In this document: one piece after another, positions 40,230 through 40,841 of the stretch
How positions within the stretch are numbered: the stretch's first letter is position 1
How the letters are laid out: each line of letters opens with the position of its first letter
Assembly: GCF_003350475.1 (NCBI RefSeq)
Contig: NZ_QQAV01000017.1
Span: forward strand, 66,497-107,337
Reading direction: 5' to 3'
Source of the DNA: Pseudacidovorax intermedius
GTDB taxonomy: Bacteria; Pseudomonadota; Gammaproteobacteria; Burkholderiales; Burkholderiaceae_C
DNA: 40,841 nt
Notes under the pieces: model-generated
Told to the model about the DNA's origin: nothing
What the model saw: the letters and a program-made list of their open reading frames with translations, nothing else
The model's database searches: none
Translations under genes and position numbers: made by a program

Positions 40230-40841
40230 TCAGAAGGCCTCGAGCGGCAGGGCCGTGACGCTGGCCGCCCCGCCTACGATGGCGTCGCGCGTGGCGCGGG
40301 CCTTCACCAGGATGTGCTCGGCATAGAAGCGCGCCGTGGCGACCTTGGCCTGCATGAAAGCGGCGTCCTGCGCCTGGGCCTCGGGCGTGATCGCCACCAG
40401 CAGCGAGCGCGCCAGCTGCCAGCCGGCCACCAGGTTGCCGGCCAGCATCAGGTAGGGCACGCTGCCCGCGTACACCGCATTCGGGTCGCCCTTGGCCTGG
40501 TCGGCGATGAAGTCCACCACGTCCAGGTAGGCCTCGCGGGCCGCCTTCAGGCGCTGCGCCACGGCCGTCGCGTCGTCGCTGGCGCTGGCCAGCAGCTCGG
40601 CCTCGGTCTTCTCGATCTGCGCTGCGATGGCGCGCGCGGCCTGGCCGCCGTCGCGGGCCGTCTTGCGGCCCACCAGGTCGTTGGCCTGGATGGCGGTCGT
40701 GCCTTCGTAGATGGTCAGGATCTTGGCGTCGCGGTAGTACTGGGCGGCGCCGGTCTCCTCGATGAAGCCCATGCCACCGTGCACCTGCACGCCCAGGCTG
40801 GTCACCTCCAGGCTCATCTCGGTGCTGTAGCCCTTGACCAG
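40230..40841 (-). CDS. Acyl-CoA dehydrogenase, C-terminal part (cut by right window edge)
   Basis: The frame is open to base 40841, so the gene begins outside. Visible are the last 203 residues: VQVHGGMGFIEETGAAQYYR, then DAKILTIYEGTTAIQANDLV, the flavin-binding and tetramer region ending helix of long-chain type acyl-CoA dehydrogenases. About 130 residues of the extra C-terminal domain found in the roughly 600-residue members follow. It oxidises acyl-CoA to enoyl-CoA. The internal ATG at 40817 is not the start, since VKGYSTE just before it is family sequence. Confidence 0.93.
   Translation of the reverse strand: MVKGYSTEMSLEVTSLGVQVHGGMGFIEETGAAQYYRDAKILTIYEGTTAIQANDLVGRKTARDGGQAARAIAAQIEKTEAELLASASDDATAVAQRLKAAREAYLDVVDFIADQAKGDPNAVYAGSVPYLMLAGNLVAGWQLARSLLVAITPEAQAQDAAFMQAKVATARFYAEHILVKARATRDAIVGGAASVTALPLEAF

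Overview
The window comes from a GC-rich betaproteobacterium, most likely Burkholderiales and probably Comamonadaceae (Acidovorax/Variovorax-like). That placement is inferred from base composition, protein style and gene neighbourhood, not from a search. About 34.7 kb is one type VI secretion system (T6SS) locus, transcribed almost entirely on the minus strand (right to left). The last 6 kb is ordinary metabolic chromosome.

T6SS locus in order of transcription: clpV/tssH (34686), tssB, tssC, hcp/tssD, tssJ, tssK, vgrG copy 2, a DUF4123 adaptor, an array of four DUF3304-like lipoprotein (immunity) genes interleaved with three truncated 5' pieces of a lipase gene, the full-length Tle1/DUF2235 lipase, tssL (with an OmpA-like domain), tssM, tagF, tagH (FHA), tagJ, tssE, tssF, tssG, vgrG copy 1, two small genes, and then a Tli3 immunity gene, a truncated Tle3 stub, a second Tli3 gene and a second Tle3 gene cut by the left window edge. 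Sheath (TssB/C), tube (Hcp), spike (VgrG x2), baseplate (TssE/F/G/K), membrane complex (TssJ/L/M) and recycling ATPase (ClpV) are all present. No tssA, PAAR, ppkA or pppA gene is seen here. Spacings are short and ATGA-type overlaps are frequent, so most of the locus is probably one or a few long operons. The bases upstream of clpV hold a perfect 10-bp-arm palindrome.

The most unusual feature is shared by two unrelated effector loci in this cluster. At the Tle1 locus and at the Tle3 locus the immunity gene has been tandemly duplicated together with only the 5' part of the effector gene that follows it. At the Tle1 locus this gives a regular ladder of about 860 bp: four immunity genes of identical length (194 codons), separated by three 79-82 codon effector stubs. 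Each stub stays open and ends exactly 10 nt inside the next immunity gene. At the Tle3 locus the period is 1272 bp. I propose this as an 'effector-stub immunity array', a way of accumulating diversified immunity genes while keeping one complete toxin.

Right of the T6SS (34687-35199) is a non-coding gap, then two adjacent shikimate-dehydrogenase-family genes (minus strand) and a divergent IclR-type regulator. The gap between regulator and dehydrogenases carries an inverted pair of sites resembling the PcaR box. A convergent pair follows, a membrane acyltransferase and a nitronate monooxygenase, and then the C-terminal part of an acyl-CoA dehydrogenase runs off the right edge.
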